Shown here piece by piece: positions 42,908 to 54,639 of a stretch of DNA of 64,000 bases. Both the position numbers and the translations under genes were made by a program. The stretch is from Juglans regia (lineage: Eukaryota > Streptophyta > Magnoliopsida > Fagales > Juglandaceae), in assembly GCF_001411555.2 (NCBI RefSeq), contig NC_049915.1:16382640-16446639 (forward strand), in the 5' to 3' direction. Numbering within the stretch: the first letter of the stretch is position 1; every line of letters starts with the position of its first letter. The notes under the pieces are model-generated. The model saw nothing but the letters and a program-made list of their open reading frames with translations, was not told the origin of the DNA and ran no database searches.

Positions 42908-45185
42908 TGGTAGAGCGTCGGTTATCTACATTTCCAGCCCAGTTAGAGTCACTAAAGGCATTTAAATCTAGGTAGCCCTTGCCAAAGTACATGTTGAATG
43001 GTACCCTTAAGGTACCTTAACACCCTCTTTGCAGCATTCTAATTAGTGGAGGTAGGTGAGTGCATGAATTGACATAATTGATTCACCACAAAGGCAATTT
43101 TTGGGCATGTCAATGTGCAATAGCAAAGTGCTCCAATAATCTAATGATACTCAATAACGTTGGGGAAAGGGTCACCTGTTGATTGGGAAAGCTTGACTCT
43201 TGAAGTGAGAGGATTAGAGCAGGGCTTTGCACCAGCCATTTTGGCTTGGTGAAGTACATCAACAATGTATTTAGTTTGAGAAACGTGCAGACCAGTGGCA
43301 TCTCGGTGAACTTGGATGCCCAAGAAATAAGATAATGGTCCCAAGTCCTTCATTGCAAAGTCTTATTGCAAGGAGGAAATCAAACTCATGATCATAGATA
43401 GATGAGTGCAAAGAATGATTAAATTGTCAACATATACCAGAATGAACAAATGAGTGTTGTGATGATGACAAGTAAATAGAGAGCAATTCACCTGGGAAGA
43501 GTTGAAGCCAAGTTGCAACAAGGACTGAGAGAGCTGCTGAAACCAAACTCTTAATTGGAGCCTGCTTAAGTCCATAAAGGGACTTTTGCTTTATGGACTT
43601 AAGCAGCTTGCACACATGAGTGGGGGATCAACGATCAATGAACTCAGAGGTTGCTCCATGAAAACCTCCTCCTGTAATGTCCCATACAAGAAGGCATTAG
43701 ACACATCAAGCTATCGGAGAGGCCAATCAAAGTGAACAACAAGTGCTAACACTATTCAAATGGTGGAAGGTTTGACAACAGGGTTGAAAGTCTCGAAATA
43801 GTTGAGACCATCTTGTTGTTAAGACCCTTTAGCCATAAGGCGAGCTTTGAATCTTTCAACTAAACCATCAGATTTTTGCTTCATTTTGTAAACCCATTTG
43901 TTCTTAATGATGTTGCGATTGAGAGGCCTAGGACATAAAGACCAGGTCTGGTTGGCTTGTAGTGCCTAAAACTCCTTTTGCATGGCAGTTCTCCAATCAG
44001 CACACTTTATAGCTTGAGTGAATGATAAGGGAGTTGTAGGAATAACTTGAGAATGCAATGCGCACAAGGGATGCTTGGTGAAGTAATATAAGTGGTAGTA
44101 AGGAAATTGTTTGAGACAATGATTATCTATCTTAGCACAAGTAAGCATAGGATGTGTGGAGACAAGGTGACTAACACTAGAGGAGGAAGTGGACTAGTTA
44201 CCACTTGTAGGTTCTAGGGAAGGAGGCAAAACAAAATCTAAGGATGATGGGGAGCTAAGTGGATCAGAAGTATGTGTGGTTGTAGTTGGTCGAGTGGGTT
44301 GATTAGCAAAGTTATGTTGAGAGGAAGGTAGTGAAATATGAGGAACATTCAAATAAAGGAGAATAAGCATGAGAAGATACCTGAGTAGTAGTAGCAGTTG
44401 TAGTAAGAGTGCAGCCTCCAGGATTAGACTCCATGACAGGTGGCCTCTGTAGGGATTGAGTGGAGGCACGAGTAGGGAACATGTATTCATCAATTATCAC
44501 ATTTCTACTAAGATAGACACGATTAGTTGAGGGGTCTAAGCAGCGATACCCCTTATGATTTGAGATGCAACCTAAGAATATGCAGTTTTTGGAATGAAAC
44601 AATAGTTTGTGGTCATTATAAGGTCTTAGAAGTGGGTAGCAAGCACAACCAAACACCTTGATTAATTTATAATCAGGATCTTTGTGTAATAGTATTTGAA
44701 ATAGAGATTTATTTCGCAGGACAAAAGTAGGGAGTCGATTAATTAGATAAATGGTAGTGCTAAATGCTTTGACCCAATATTTAAAGGCAAATGAGAATGA
44801 GCCAGCAAGGCTAAACCAGTTTCGATTATATGCCTATGTTTCCTCTCAGCAATGTCATTTTGCTGAAGGGTGTGAGGGCAGAACATATGGTGTATGATTC
44901 CATTGGATGTGAGAAACTGTTTAAATTGGTTGGAGGTTAATTCACCACCACCATTTGACTGAAAGTATTTTATTTTGTTATTGAATAAGTTTTCAACATA
45001 ACATTTAAACTTAACAAAACATGGGTAAGCATTAGATTATTTTGCATGTAAAGGATATAGCCAACTAAATCTAGAAAAGTCATCAATAAACACAAAATAA
45101 TATCGATAACCATTTATCAAAGAGATGGGAGAACACCATAAGACAGAGTGTATTATTTCAAGTGGAGTCCTAGACAATCGAGTAG

Positions 45186-45187
<2 letters not shown>

Positions 45188-45219
<32 letters not shown>

Positions 45220-45269
45220 GAAGAAGAAGAAGAAGAAGCAGAACCAGGAGGAGGAGGAGGAGGAGGAGG
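45188..45269. repeat. Compound microsatellite (TA)n(GAA)n(GGA)n in copia integrase
   Basis: Consecutive TA (45188-45216), GAA (45217-45238) and GGA (45247-45269) runs interrupt the coding region between the zinc-binding part and the catalytic core of integrase. On the - strand they read as runs of Pro, Ser and Ile-Tyr. Confidence 0.9.
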
Positions 45270-46395
45270 TAAAGACTTGCACTTTGCTAATTGACAAGCC
45301 TCACAAATTGAGTTATTGTCTATAGAGCCCTTAATTGGAAGATTACATTGAGATTTCAACATCTTAAGGACACTGGATGTTGGGTGACCCAAACGTAAGT
45401 GCCAAAGTGAAGAATCTATAGAAACTCAAATCTGGGCAGTGTAAGCACTTGCTTTATTGGTTGAAGTTGGGAATTGAATAGGGTAGAGACCATACCTACT
45501 TGGCCTTTGTAAAAGAGTCTGCCCCATGAGGTTGTACTTCACAATAACAAAAATCAGAGGTCAGTTTGAACCAACAATTGTTATCATGACAAAATTTTTG
45601 AATAGACAAAATATTGACAACAACATTTGGGCAATGAAGAACATTATTAAAATGGAAGCGAGAGGTTGGTGTTTCAACCTCATTTTAATATGTATACCTG
45701 AGCCATTACCTACGGCAACCTCATTTTCACCTTGGTAAGTTGTACTGATTTGAAGATTATTCATATCTACAATGATGTGGCTATTGGCACCATTGTCAGT
45801 AAACTACGTATGATCTATATAAGTGTTGTTAGGATCAAAATTTGTAGCAATCATGGTTGCCAACTGAGCTGGAGGGTGTCGTCCCTTGTAAGTAAAATCC
45901 ATCATGTGGAAGCAATCAAGTGCTTGGTGACCACTCTTACCACATATTTGACAAGGAGGTTTGGTTTGAGCAGGAAAGGAAGATGATCCAAGCATGTTTC
46001 CTTTCTTCTAATTTGATACAGAGGATTGTTGGTTTTTATAGGAACCTCCTGAGAGAGTTTTTTTGCTGAAGTGGTTCTTTTGTTTCTGAGAATAAAGAGC
46101 AAGACTACCAGCATCTCAATTAGTTGTTGGATTTCGGGTGTTAATTAGCATTTCATAATTAAGTAATTCAATTTGAAAATCATTAAAAGTAAGTGAGGAT
46201 TTTCGAGTTGCAAAAGAGTAGGAGGTGATAAAGGCATGAAAAGATGGGTTTAAGTCACTGATGATATAAGAATCTAAATCATCTTCATCAACTGGTTTGT
46301 CAACAATGGCCAGTTGATTAGCCCACGACTTAGCTGTTTGCAGAAATTCTGTGCATGTCTTAGATCCTTGACGAAGTGATTGCAATTGCCTCTTA

Positions 46396-46727
46396 GGCTA
46401 CATTTGGTTGCAAGACTCAATTAAGGTCAGTCTAATTTTAAGATGAGTCTAACATCCAAACATCTAACTCTTAAATTACTAAACTCATCTCAACTCAAAA
46501 TCTCCTTACACATGAGACCCACAACTTTTTCAACTTAACACATCTTTATAAGTGGAACCTATAACCTTTTTCAACTTATCATAAAAAGTACTAAAATCAT
46601 CTTAACATTCAAACACACTTTAAACTCAGTTTAGATGGACTACAAAGAACTCCCTCCACTATTCAACTTACTACTATTCATAAAGAACTTAGCTCAGTTG
46701 AGTCCATCTCAATATCCAAACGCAGCC
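46396..46727. mobile_element. PIF/Harbinger-like MITE inserted in copia gag
   Basis: The element begins GGCTACATTTGG and ends CCAAACGCAGCC, with TTA directly repeated at 46393-46395 and 46728-46730. Internal sequence (ACTCATCTCAACTCA, ATGAGACCCACAAC, TATAAGTGGAACC) matches the inverted copy at 53194-53534. Gag-like sequence continues on both sides, so it inserted after the copia element. Confidence 0.8.
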
Positions 46728-47071
46728 TTAAAGTATGCCACTGGAGAACGTGAATGAGAGGCAAAACGTGAAACAAGAAGATTCCAAACTTGCTTGGACG
46801 TATTGAGTCCATAGATTGATGATAGAACAGTGTCAGTCAAGGTTGCGTTCAACTCAGTAAATATTGATCCTTTTTTTCCCAAAGGATAAAGTTTGGGCTA
46901 ATAGTTGATTCCAAAAAAATCAATGCTACGAAGGATTGGGGTAATTTGAGAAACCAATAGAAGATAATTGGTATTATCGAGTTTCACAGAAATAAGGGGA
47001 GCTAGATTAGGTGCATCAAAGGGAAAAGAGGATGAGGCCATAACAGGATCGTAGAGGTGTTAACCTAAGAA

Positions 47072-47083
47072 GCTCTGGTACCA
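47072..47083 (-). promoter_or_regulatory. Primer-binding site of the copia element
   Basis: TGGTACCAGAGC on the - strand matches, with one change, the TGGTATCAGAGC site complementary to the 3' end of initiator tRNA-Met used by many copia elements. Confidence 0.8.
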
Positions 47084-47350
47084 TGAAAGATTGCAATTTG
47101 GTTTTGAAATAGCAACCTACTTCCTGTTGTATATTCATTGAGTATATATAAAGTACATGACATAATTTTGTACAAAGGTTTGTTACATAAACTTATCTCT
47201 ATCTATCACTTATCTTTATCTACAATATTTGAATTACAAGTGATCAATAATAAGATAATATCAGATAATGCATATAATGATAAATTTTAGCACTGGCTTG
47301 ATTGAGATTTATCTCTATCGTTCTTTTGGTGATTATCATTAATACTGACA
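47084..47350 (-). mobile_element. 5' LTR of the copia element
   Basis: On the - strand the 267-bp segment starts TGTCAGTATTAATG and ends TTTCA, giving the standard TG...CA borders. It contains a TATATA motif (CTTTATATATACTC, about 47140) and directly abuts the primer-binding site. Confidence 0.75.
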
Positions 47351-47352
47351 GA

Positions 47353-47634
47353 GGTGGAGTTGGATTAGGACTTGAATTCTGGCTTTGTTGAACTGTGTGC
47401 AGTGGGTAAAGCTATCCCAACATATTGGACCTAGCACAAATCATATTTAAACAGACCAATTTTCTCAGAGCTTGGGAACATAGGGGAAGAAATTAGATCG
47501 ATGCTCAAGAGTTTCAATTCATACAAGGTGAATCATAGTAAACGTGTGGGAAATGAAGTGGCTCATAAATGACACAATGCATGAACACGCCAAACCCATG
47601 AACAAGGCAAGGAGCTGGACATTTTAACTAGGGG
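47353..47634 (+). pseudogene. LINE RNase H fragment beside the copia LTR
   Basis: Broken frames read SLGT then EEI/IRSMLKSFNSYK-like and VGNEVAH-like pieces (around 47470-47570), the C-terminal part of plant LINE RNase H. It lies directly against the copia LTR. Confidence 0.5.
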
Positions 47635-48185
47635 TGTAATTGGTCTGGTTCACTTCGATTTTGGACATATTTTATAACCGAACTAGTATATACCAACTTT
47701 GAAATTTAAAGAACCGATACTATATTATCATATATTGTAGTATATTATAATATATATTATAATTGTATTATAGACTATAATGATATATTATAATATATAA
47801 TATAGTGTTATATTATAGGATATTATAATATACAGTGATATAAAATTAGTATAACTACTAATACAATATACTATAGTGATAATATATAATTATTTATATA
47901 AGATTTTAAAATTTAATATTATATTAATAAGTAATTTATGATATAATAAAAAATTATTTTACATGTAATTGTAAAAATTATATATAATATAAATTAAAAT
48001 CATATAAAAAATATTTTATACAATATAAAAAATTAATATATTTATATGAACCAGTCCGGTTCGGTTTGGCCCAGTGTTAGAAAAATAAAAAATAGAACTA
48101 GACCGATTTCAACCGATTTAAAAAAAAATAAAATCAGAACCGGACCAAACCCACCCGGTCCGGTTTACCGATTCATTGGTTTTTT
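47635..48185 (+). mobile_element. CCGGTCCGGT-type non-autonomous element, copy 2
   Basis: It begins AGGGGTGTAATTGGTCTGGT, has an AT-only core of about 340 bp and ends in a second patch of CCGGT repeats (48050-48175; ACCCGGTCCGGTTTACCG). The layout and the end match the reverse-oriented copy at 13700-14388. Confidence 0.6.
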
Positions 48186-48521
48186 CTTTTCACCACTAAT
48201 TTTAACTGTTTTTCATATGCGCGGAGGTTCCTGTATATTGAAGTTATCCATTTTGTTGCTACCTTATTTATTATATACGTGCACAAAAGTCCTAAAAGTT
48301 TAAGTTTAATATAAACAGTAAGACTTCAAACTCAATATTCCTGCTTTGATATCTTATTAAATTACTAATAGTCCTCAAACGTACCAAACCAAAAGAAAGG
48401 GACAAATTTAATCGTATAATTATATTCTAACAACTAATTATTACTTAGCTTTCGGATTGAGCACTAGGATTATTCTTGTGGAAGGGTATATAGTTAAGTA
48501 ATAGAGGGGTCGTAGCTGAAG
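48186..48521. other. Intergenic, no gene seen
   Basis: AT-rich sequence between elements; nothing recognised. Confidence 0.35.
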
Positions 48522-48720
48522 GTCTTATTTGGATAATGAGTTGATATTAACTCATCTTATTTCATTCATTTAATCATTGTAATTTTTCTAAACTTTCAAA
48601 CAAAATATAATAAACAATTCAACTTTTAAAACAAAAATAATATTAAAATTTTTTTTATTCAATTTTCAATTCTCATCTTATCTTATCTCAACTTAAATTC
48701 AAATCTCTCTTAAGAAAACT
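48522..48720. repeat. GAGATGA-type MITE
   Basis: AACTCATCTTATTTCATTCA at the left, the core CAAACAAAATATAATAAACAA, and TTCTCATCTTATCTTATCTC at the right identify the family. Confidence 0.65.
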
Positions 48721-48767
48721 TGTTTAAATGGGCTCGAGATCTCATAGAGCAGTAAACAATCACTTCT

Positions 48768-48921
48768 GTTACATACAATCATTTTTACGTACTCTACTGA
48801 TTTGATTGATTAAAACAGTTATTTTATATTTAAAAAATGTGACGCAACCAATCATATAAGTGGAGTGCACAAAGAGCATAAAAGCATGCAAAAGTAACTG
48901 CACATATAATTTTTGTATTAA
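48768..48921. repeat. MITE-like repeat, inverted copy of 40635-40790
   Basis: Reverse orientation of the same family: ATTTTTACGTACTCTACTGA, GTGACGCAACCAATCATATA and AAAGTAACTGCACATATAAT. Confidence 0.55.
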
Positions 48922-49004
48922 TAAATAGAGAGATGAATTTTATAATTAATGACTGCAAACAATAAAATGAGGGTGCATGCAGGTATGTCATATTGAGCGC
49001 GTTT

Positions 49005-49400
49005 GATCACATGAATGGGGTGGGAAATTAAATGGGCTTGAGATTCATGAAAACGGGCAAATAAATTAAAATGAAAAATAATAAAATAGTTGTAAATGAC
49101 ATTAAATTAATACTTGTTAAAACCGTTATTAAAAGAGAAATGAATTTTATTATTGATGAGTGGAAACAATAAATGAGGCAGGAAATTATAGCGGCCGTGG
49201 CATATTGGAGATTAATTAATGGAGTTAGAAATTAATTGTAGTCGAATTTGAAGAGAGGTAAATAAATTAAAATGAAAAATAATAAAGTGGTTTCAAATGA
49301 CATTAATTAGAAAAATACTTAGATGGCTCAATAGAATAAAAAAGAAAAGATGCTTAATTTGAAAATCATATTATGTAGAGATGGTAGGGGTTGAAGTCAC
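49005..49400. repeat. Degenerate local repeat shared with 54640-55500
   Basis: Two imperfect copies contain GAGTGGAAACAATAAATGAGG, GGAGATTAATTAATGGAGTT, GGTAAATAAATTAAAATGAA and AAATACTTAGATGGCTCAAT. The same words in the same order recur at 54640-55500. Confidence 0.6.
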
Positions 49401-49404
49401 TAAA

Positions 49405-50045
49405 TTACATGTAAACGAGTCGAGTTCGAGCAAGTAGTACTTGAATTTGATTTAATTTTTATTCACTAAATCATATTATCAAACATTATTCATTTAATTT
49501 TTATTCAAATATGAGTAAAGTCCGAGCTTATAACCAAGTTGTATTTTTTGTTTAGAAACAACTCCTAATTTAATATTTCGAATTTGTTCACGAGCTGCTT
49601 TATTTTGATAAGACATATTATTTACATTATATTTTATAAGTTTATCCACAAAATTTTGAGAAACAAGGTTTGACCTTTTGTTAATATCTCTATAAGTTTA
49701 ACATACATACATATCAATAATTATGTTTAGAAGTATTCAAGTAACATGTTTAGTATTAAGAACTTGTTCAACTTATCTATTTAAATATATAAACTTTAAA
49801 GTGTTCTCATTATAAATATAGAGATGCGCGGTACTATAAATATCAATAATTATATTTATAAGTTTTCGAGTTTATATGGACTTATACGAGTTGAGCTGAG
49901 TCTTTTACGAGTAGTATCGTTTAATAATTGATAATAATTTTGTATTTATAAAAATTTCATTTAATAAACGAATCGAGTTGAACTTGAATTTGATTGAATT
50001 GATGACGAGGGGCTTCTTAAGCATTATTATTTATTTACAACCCTA
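49405..50045. mobile_element. CGAGTCGAGTTCGAG-type non-autonomous element
   Basis: It begins GTAAACGAGTCGAGTTCGAG and near its end carries AACGAATCGAGTTGAACTTG followed by TTACAACCCTA, which on the - strand reads TAGGGTTGTAA. The middle is AT-rich with GAGTTGAGCTGAGTC. Part of the core (ATCAATAATTATGTTTAGAAG, AACATGTTTAGTATTAAGAA) recurs at 55565-55630. Confidence 0.5.
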
Positions 50046-50200
50046 CTAAATTATAAGATCACACTGACAACATGCTTGATTTAAGGCAAAATTGCTATCT
50101 TAAACTAAGAATATTATTCAATGACAATGAATGAATAAGCTCATGCCAAATTTACCAAATCCCAAATGGAAAGAGAAAGGCCAAATAACACAAATTTATT

Positions 50201-50501
50201 TCAACCACCAAGGTGGTAGTCCATTTGATACGAGTTGATATTTCATAGTTTTGAAGTCAAGAGTTCGAGTCAAGACATAAGTTGAAATTACTTGTAATAG
50301 TAAAGTCTGGCCTTTGAGTCATGGGATGAGCTTTGAACCAACTGGATACTTTGGAGGTGTTGTGGTAATGGGCTCGCCCTTAGGAGAGTAGCTATAGTTC
50401 AAGCCAGATATTTTGCAACAAGAAGGGGTTCCTATGATCATGTCCAGGAAGGGTTGCTACGCTGGTTGCCCTTGCCTCCCTTTATTTGAAAGAAAAAAAA
50501 A
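50201..50501 (+). mobile_element. tRNA-type SINE with perfect target-site duplication
   Basis: A 301-bp element starts TCAACCACCAAGGTGGTAGT and ends in an A-tail. It is flanked by perfect 14-bp direct repeats AACACAAATTTATT (50187-50200 and 50502-50515). A near-consensus A box lies in GGTGGTAGTCC, and AGTTCGAGTC at 50262-50271 is a perfect B box (RGTTCRANYC), about 40 bp downstream. This is the layout of a plant SINE transcribed by RNA polymerase III from an internal promoter. Confidence 0.85.
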
Positions 50502-50845
50502 AACACAAATTTATTAGTTAAGACCAAAGTAAATAATAAATGCAGAAACCAAACATTCTTTTTTTTTTTCAGAATGATATATTGTGGGAGATGAATTGGC
50601 TATACTGTTTTGGTGGGACAATTGGTACTTCGAATAGCTTAGATATAGAGGACACAAGCTAGGTTAATTGGTAACCTTTGGTATGATTTAGCTAAGAAAA
50701 CCCTTGTGCCTTGATTCTTTGGCTTAAAACTACGTGGCAAATTTTCCACGTAGGATAGATTGAGAATTTGATGAGCATTGTCGACGATGTGAATTACACC
50801 CTATGTGAGATTAAGGTTGATAATCTAGATCACTTATTTTTCCCT

Positions 50846-50989
50846 CATTATAACAAAAATGATTATTTGTTATGAATTATTTAAGACGAAAATAATTATT
50901 TATAATGAGATCATACTTATTTTCGTAAGAAATAATTATTATCAGAGCAAATAACTAACCACGTGATAAAAAGCGTTTTTTTTGTAATG
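50846..50989. mobile_element. Miniature CACTA-like element, second type
   Basis: It begins CATTATAACAAAAATG and ends TTTTTTTTGTAATG, inverted ends of about 14 bp. Subterminal TTATTTGTTATGAATTATTT and ACGAAAATAATTATTTATAA resemble those of the element at 29194-29314. Confidence 0.6.
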
Positions 50990-51739
50990 TCTTGCCCTTG
51001 TGCCCGGCCAATGAATCTTGCAATCAGTGTACGTGTGAGGAGTGAGTGTAGAATGCCCGAATCCATGAGAGTTGTTCATCAATCATCCCATGAATGGGTA
51101 AAACATTATATTGTAGGGTGACTAAGGTTGTCTTTAGTAGTCATTATGGGAGCTAGTGCATGCCAAACATCATGGGACGACAAATAGCAAGCATATAGCT
51201 TAACCCTAAAACAAAGCCAAATTTGCCTAGAGAACTTCTAGTACACAAGCAATAAATTAAGTCAAGGATAAAAAAATCCGATTAATTGTAGTATGCTTTA
51301 AAGCAATATTCGTACATCATCAAAATCATGCCCGAACTTGTATTAAATGTTTTAGACAATATTTAAAATATGGTAGACCTAAACAATTTATCTATTTCAT
51401 TCATTCAAATTTATAATAAAGTCCAAATTAAGAAATCAAGAAGTTTTTCATACTATTAAAACAAGCAAAAAACAAAAAAAAAAAACATAAAATTATAATA
51501 AAAGTTCAAACTTATACATGTAGAAAGAAAAATAATGTTCTTCATCTCAGATTTTTTCATTTATAACCACACTTAATATTCTATTTGTGTAAGTGAGTGT
51601 GGAGAGTTGCTGACTTGATAGGGTTTGATTTGAACTTAATTTTAAACTTCTATTGCAAATTAGATCATGTTATCTCAGTGGTGTGAAGGATTGTCCTTTA
51701 TGATTCTTTTTTATGGGCAATAAGTGAAGGTAGAATCAT

Positions 51740-52170
51740 AGGTGGTGGAACATAGTTTATGAATAATAGTAAAATGTTTTAAGTTAAAATATTGAGATGA
51801 AATGAGATGATATGAGAAATTTGTGAAAATTTGTGAAATAGTTTATGAATAGTAGTGAAATGTTTTGAGTTAAGATGTTTCATGGGATTTTAGAAAATGA
51901 GAGAGAGAAAATTGAATAAAAATATTATAATTTTAAAATATTGTCAGAATATAATTTATTAATATAATTTTTATTTTGATATTTAAAAAAGTTGAATTAT
52001 TTTTTGTGTTTTGTTTGAAAGTTTGGAAAAGTTGTAATGATTTGATGAAAAAGTTGAAAATTTAAAAATTTAAAAATTAAAAATGTTTGTATTTGAGTGA
52101 TATTTGAATGTTGAGATGAAATGAAATGAAATGAAATAAGTTGAGACCAACATCTAGATGGAGGCTCAAA
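51740..52170. repeat. GAGATGA-type MITE with a partial head duplication
   Basis: TTTATGAATAGTAG and AAATGTTTTRAGTTAARAT occur twice (51757-51790 and 51841-51876). These are followed by the family core (TGTTTTGTTTGAAAGTTTGG) and GAGATGAAATGAAATGAAAT near the end. Confidence 0.6.
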
Positions 52171-52175
52171 TAGAC

Positions 52176-52550
52176 CTAGTTCCTCGCAGCTTGGGAATAT
52201 ATTATATAGTGTAAGGATCGAGTTAGATCAATGCTCAAGAGGTTCAATTCACAGGAGGTGATTACATTGGAATTTGGATGTGGAGAGGACATTCCTCTTG
52301 CCCATATAGTATGGGTCTGGGTCTTCACCTACTAATGATTTGAGTCACAATATCGAAGGGGTCCATTAAAGCAGAGAAGGACCCAACCCACTTCTCATTG
52401 CCGACTAAGTAACCACTCTGCGGCAATAAATGAAGGAAAATTATTATAACAATTCATTAGAGTAAGAACCCTCATCACTTAAGCAACAAAATAGTTAGAA
52501 ACTCTATATAAGAGGAAAACTCAAGTAGGTACAAGGGATCAGATTTATTG

Positions 52551-52614
<64 letters not shown>

Positions 52615-52785
52615 CTTCAGTAACTGATTTAGGCATCGCAGGCGTTCCCTCAAACCTCTAAACCCTTTACTCTTTGGTTGCAAGTGATCATAAAGTGGTG
52701 GCGGTGAAACACGTTCATAACAGGATGTATTGGAAATGATCAAGTGGCTCATAACTTACTAGATATGCTTGGCACGTGTCACAAA
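52176..52785 (+). pseudogene. LINE RNase H fragments split by a microsatellite
   Basis: The segment 52176-52290 matches 47450-47560 (CAGCTTGGGAA, ATCAATGCTCAAGAG) and 52680-52785 reads like the end of RNase H (AAGTGGCTCATAACTTACTA). A long (ATT)n run and unrelated sequence lie between, so one old RNase H remnant may have been split. Confidence 0.4.
52551..52615. repeat. (TTA)n microsatellite
   Basis: About 21 uninterrupted trinucleotide units, the longest perfect trinucleotide run in the window. Confidence 0.95.
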
Positions 52786-53193
52786 TGAAGGTCCGGTGGA
52801 GTTCCTATCCAAAATTTATTTCCCATAACGTAATTAATGGTGGATTTCCAATTGCAATCGAACCATTTGTTCAATGAAAAAGTTTTTATCAATCAATGGA
52901 ACACAAGATTGCATGTTACATATAGTTCACATGTATGCATGTTATTAAAATGTCTATTTATTTTTAAAAAAGTCAATTGTGTAATTATTTCATGCATATA
53001 CACATTATTGATCATGGTATGTAGCAATGATGAGAAGAGTATTTGGTTAAAGAGACCATTTTGATATGAGTACGGATAGAGATATTGACGGACCTTTAAG
53101 ACTTAGAGTGAGAAAGATAGATACATAAAATAAGTTTTATAATATATATTAGATATTTAATGCTATACGAAAAATTTATTCAGGTAACTATAA

Positions 53194-53534
53194 GGCTGTG
53201 TTTGGATATTGAGCTGACCTGACTTGACCTGATCTGGATTCATTATGAATGGTAGTGAGTTAAGTAGGTGGAATGAGTTATGTGAGGCTCATCTAAAATG
53301 AGTCTAGACGTGCTTGGATGTTAAGATGAGTTTATTTATGAGAAATTGAAAAAAGTTGTTGGTTCCACTTATAAATATGTGTTAATTGAAAAAGATTGTG
53401 GGTCATATTTGTAAGGAAATTTTGAGTTTAGATAAGTTTAGTAATTTAAAAATTAGGTATTTAAATATTAGACTCAACTTAAAATTAGATTGAACTGAGT
53501 TAATCTCAGTTAAGTTTTACAACTAAACGGAGCC
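53194..53534. mobile_element. PIF/Harbinger-like MITE, second copy
   Basis: It begins GGCTGTGTTTGGATATTGAG and ends AACTAAACGGAGCC with TAA directly repeated at 53191-53193 and 53535-53537. It is the reverse-oriented relative of the element at 46396-46727 (GAGTCTAGACGTGCTTGGAT, GGTTCCACTTATAAATATGT). Confidence 0.8.
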
Positions 53535-53904
53535 TAAATGTTTTGGTGTCTATTTGACATGTCTATCTTTTTACCTAAACCCTAAAGTTTGGTAAGGAAC
53601 TCTAGGATATTCATTTCATTTTGAAACTTTTTCTACCTAAAGCCACCAATTAAAAAAATAATCAAATCCTAAGGCTAAGGACTACTGTAATAAATTTCCT
53701 TTTGTAAATGTATTACACGTGCGCATTTTTCTTGAAGATTGTACATAAGGATATTGTGCATGTAGACATATATTTATTATAATAAAACTGAGAAAAAGAA
53801 AAGAAAAATCAACACATAAGAGTTGATGGTTTAATGACCAAAGAGCTCTTGTCTTTATGTTTGGAAGTTTAAAGTGACCGGAAGCTTGAGACATTGCAAA
53901 AACA

Positions 53905-54062
53905 TTACGCTCAATTTGGATTGAGAAACACTCTCAATCTATCTTATCATTATAAATTTTTCAAATCTCATAGCAATAATAATATTAAAAAATAATATTT
54001 TATTTAATTCTTAACTTTCTTCTCAACTCATCTCATATCAACTCACTATCCAAACCTAAATC
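53905..54062. repeat. GAGATGA-type MITE (short)
   Basis: CTCAATTTGGATTGAGAAAC at the left faces TCAACTCACTATCCAAACCT at the right as inverted ends. TTCTCAACTCATCTCATATC lies inside. Confidence 0.6.
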
Positions 54063-54214
54063 AAGTTGAAACCCAACAATTTATTTCCTACAAACAAAAA
54101 TTAATAAACTATTTAATATCATATTTAATTTTTCAAGACCTTTTAACCTCCCCTTCCTTTTCATTGGTAGCATAATTGGCTTGAAATGAAAATCGACCCT
54201 ATTATTGTTCTTTA

Positions 54215-54345
54215 AAAATCTCATAAAAGTAAATTTATAAATTGACAAGATTTTTTTATAATATGTTAGATATACTTTATAATCTAATATACAACATCAA
54301 ACTATGTCAGTTTGTTAGTTTAATTTTATAATTTTTTTTTTATGA
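54215..54345. repeat. MITE-like repeat, family copy 3
   Basis: AATCTCATAAAAGTAAATTT and ATAAATTGACAAGATTTTTT match the copies at 40350 and 41163. Confidence 0.5.
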
Positions 54346-54348
54346 TTA

Positions 54349-54568
54349 GGCCTCGTTTGGTTACACAAATGAAATGAGATAAGATAAAATAAAAGTTGAA
54401 AGTTAAATAAAAAATTATTAGAATATAATTTATTAATATTATTTTTATTTTAAAATTTGAAAAAGTTGAATTATTTATTATATTTTGTATGAAGATTTGA
54501 AAAAATTGTAATGATTATATGAGATGAAATGAAATGAGTTGAGATTATTTGAAATGTGTAACCAAACC
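54349..54568. repeat. GAGATGA-type MITE with clear inverted ends
   Basis: GGCCTCGTTTGGTTACAC at the left pairs with GTGTAACCAAACCT at the right. GAAATGAGATAAGATAAAAT and TGAGATGAAATGAAATGAG flank the family core. Confidence 0.75.
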
Positions 54569-54639
54569 TAACATTTCTCTTTTACTTTTGACCTATCAAT
54601 CCCTTTACTAACAGAAAAGATGTCAATATTAAAAGTAAT

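Larger units (their letters stand above)
42908..47350 (-). mobile_element. Ty1-copia LTR retrotransposon, 3'-truncated and broken
   Basis: Read on the - strand the order is LTR (47350-47084), primer-binding site (47083-47072), gag (about 46990-46116, interrupted by a MITE), CCHC zinc knuckle (CQICGKSGHQALDC, about 45950), protease region (near 45800), GAG-pre-integrase and integrase (45392-44312), reverse transcriptase (about 44100-43110) and the start of RNase H (LNAFSDSNWAGNVDNRRST, about 42970-42910). Integrase before RT defines the copia order. Many stops and frameshifts are present. The RT box reads YVDN where the second Asp is expected, and the first integrase Asp region reads IHSVLW. 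Similarity stops inside RNase H and no 3' LTR follows, so the element is truncated and dead. Confidence 0.9.

Noticed and set aside
45037..45392. A proline/serine-rich host protein
   Set aside because: The runs are microsatellites inside copia integrase, with integrase motifs on both sides.
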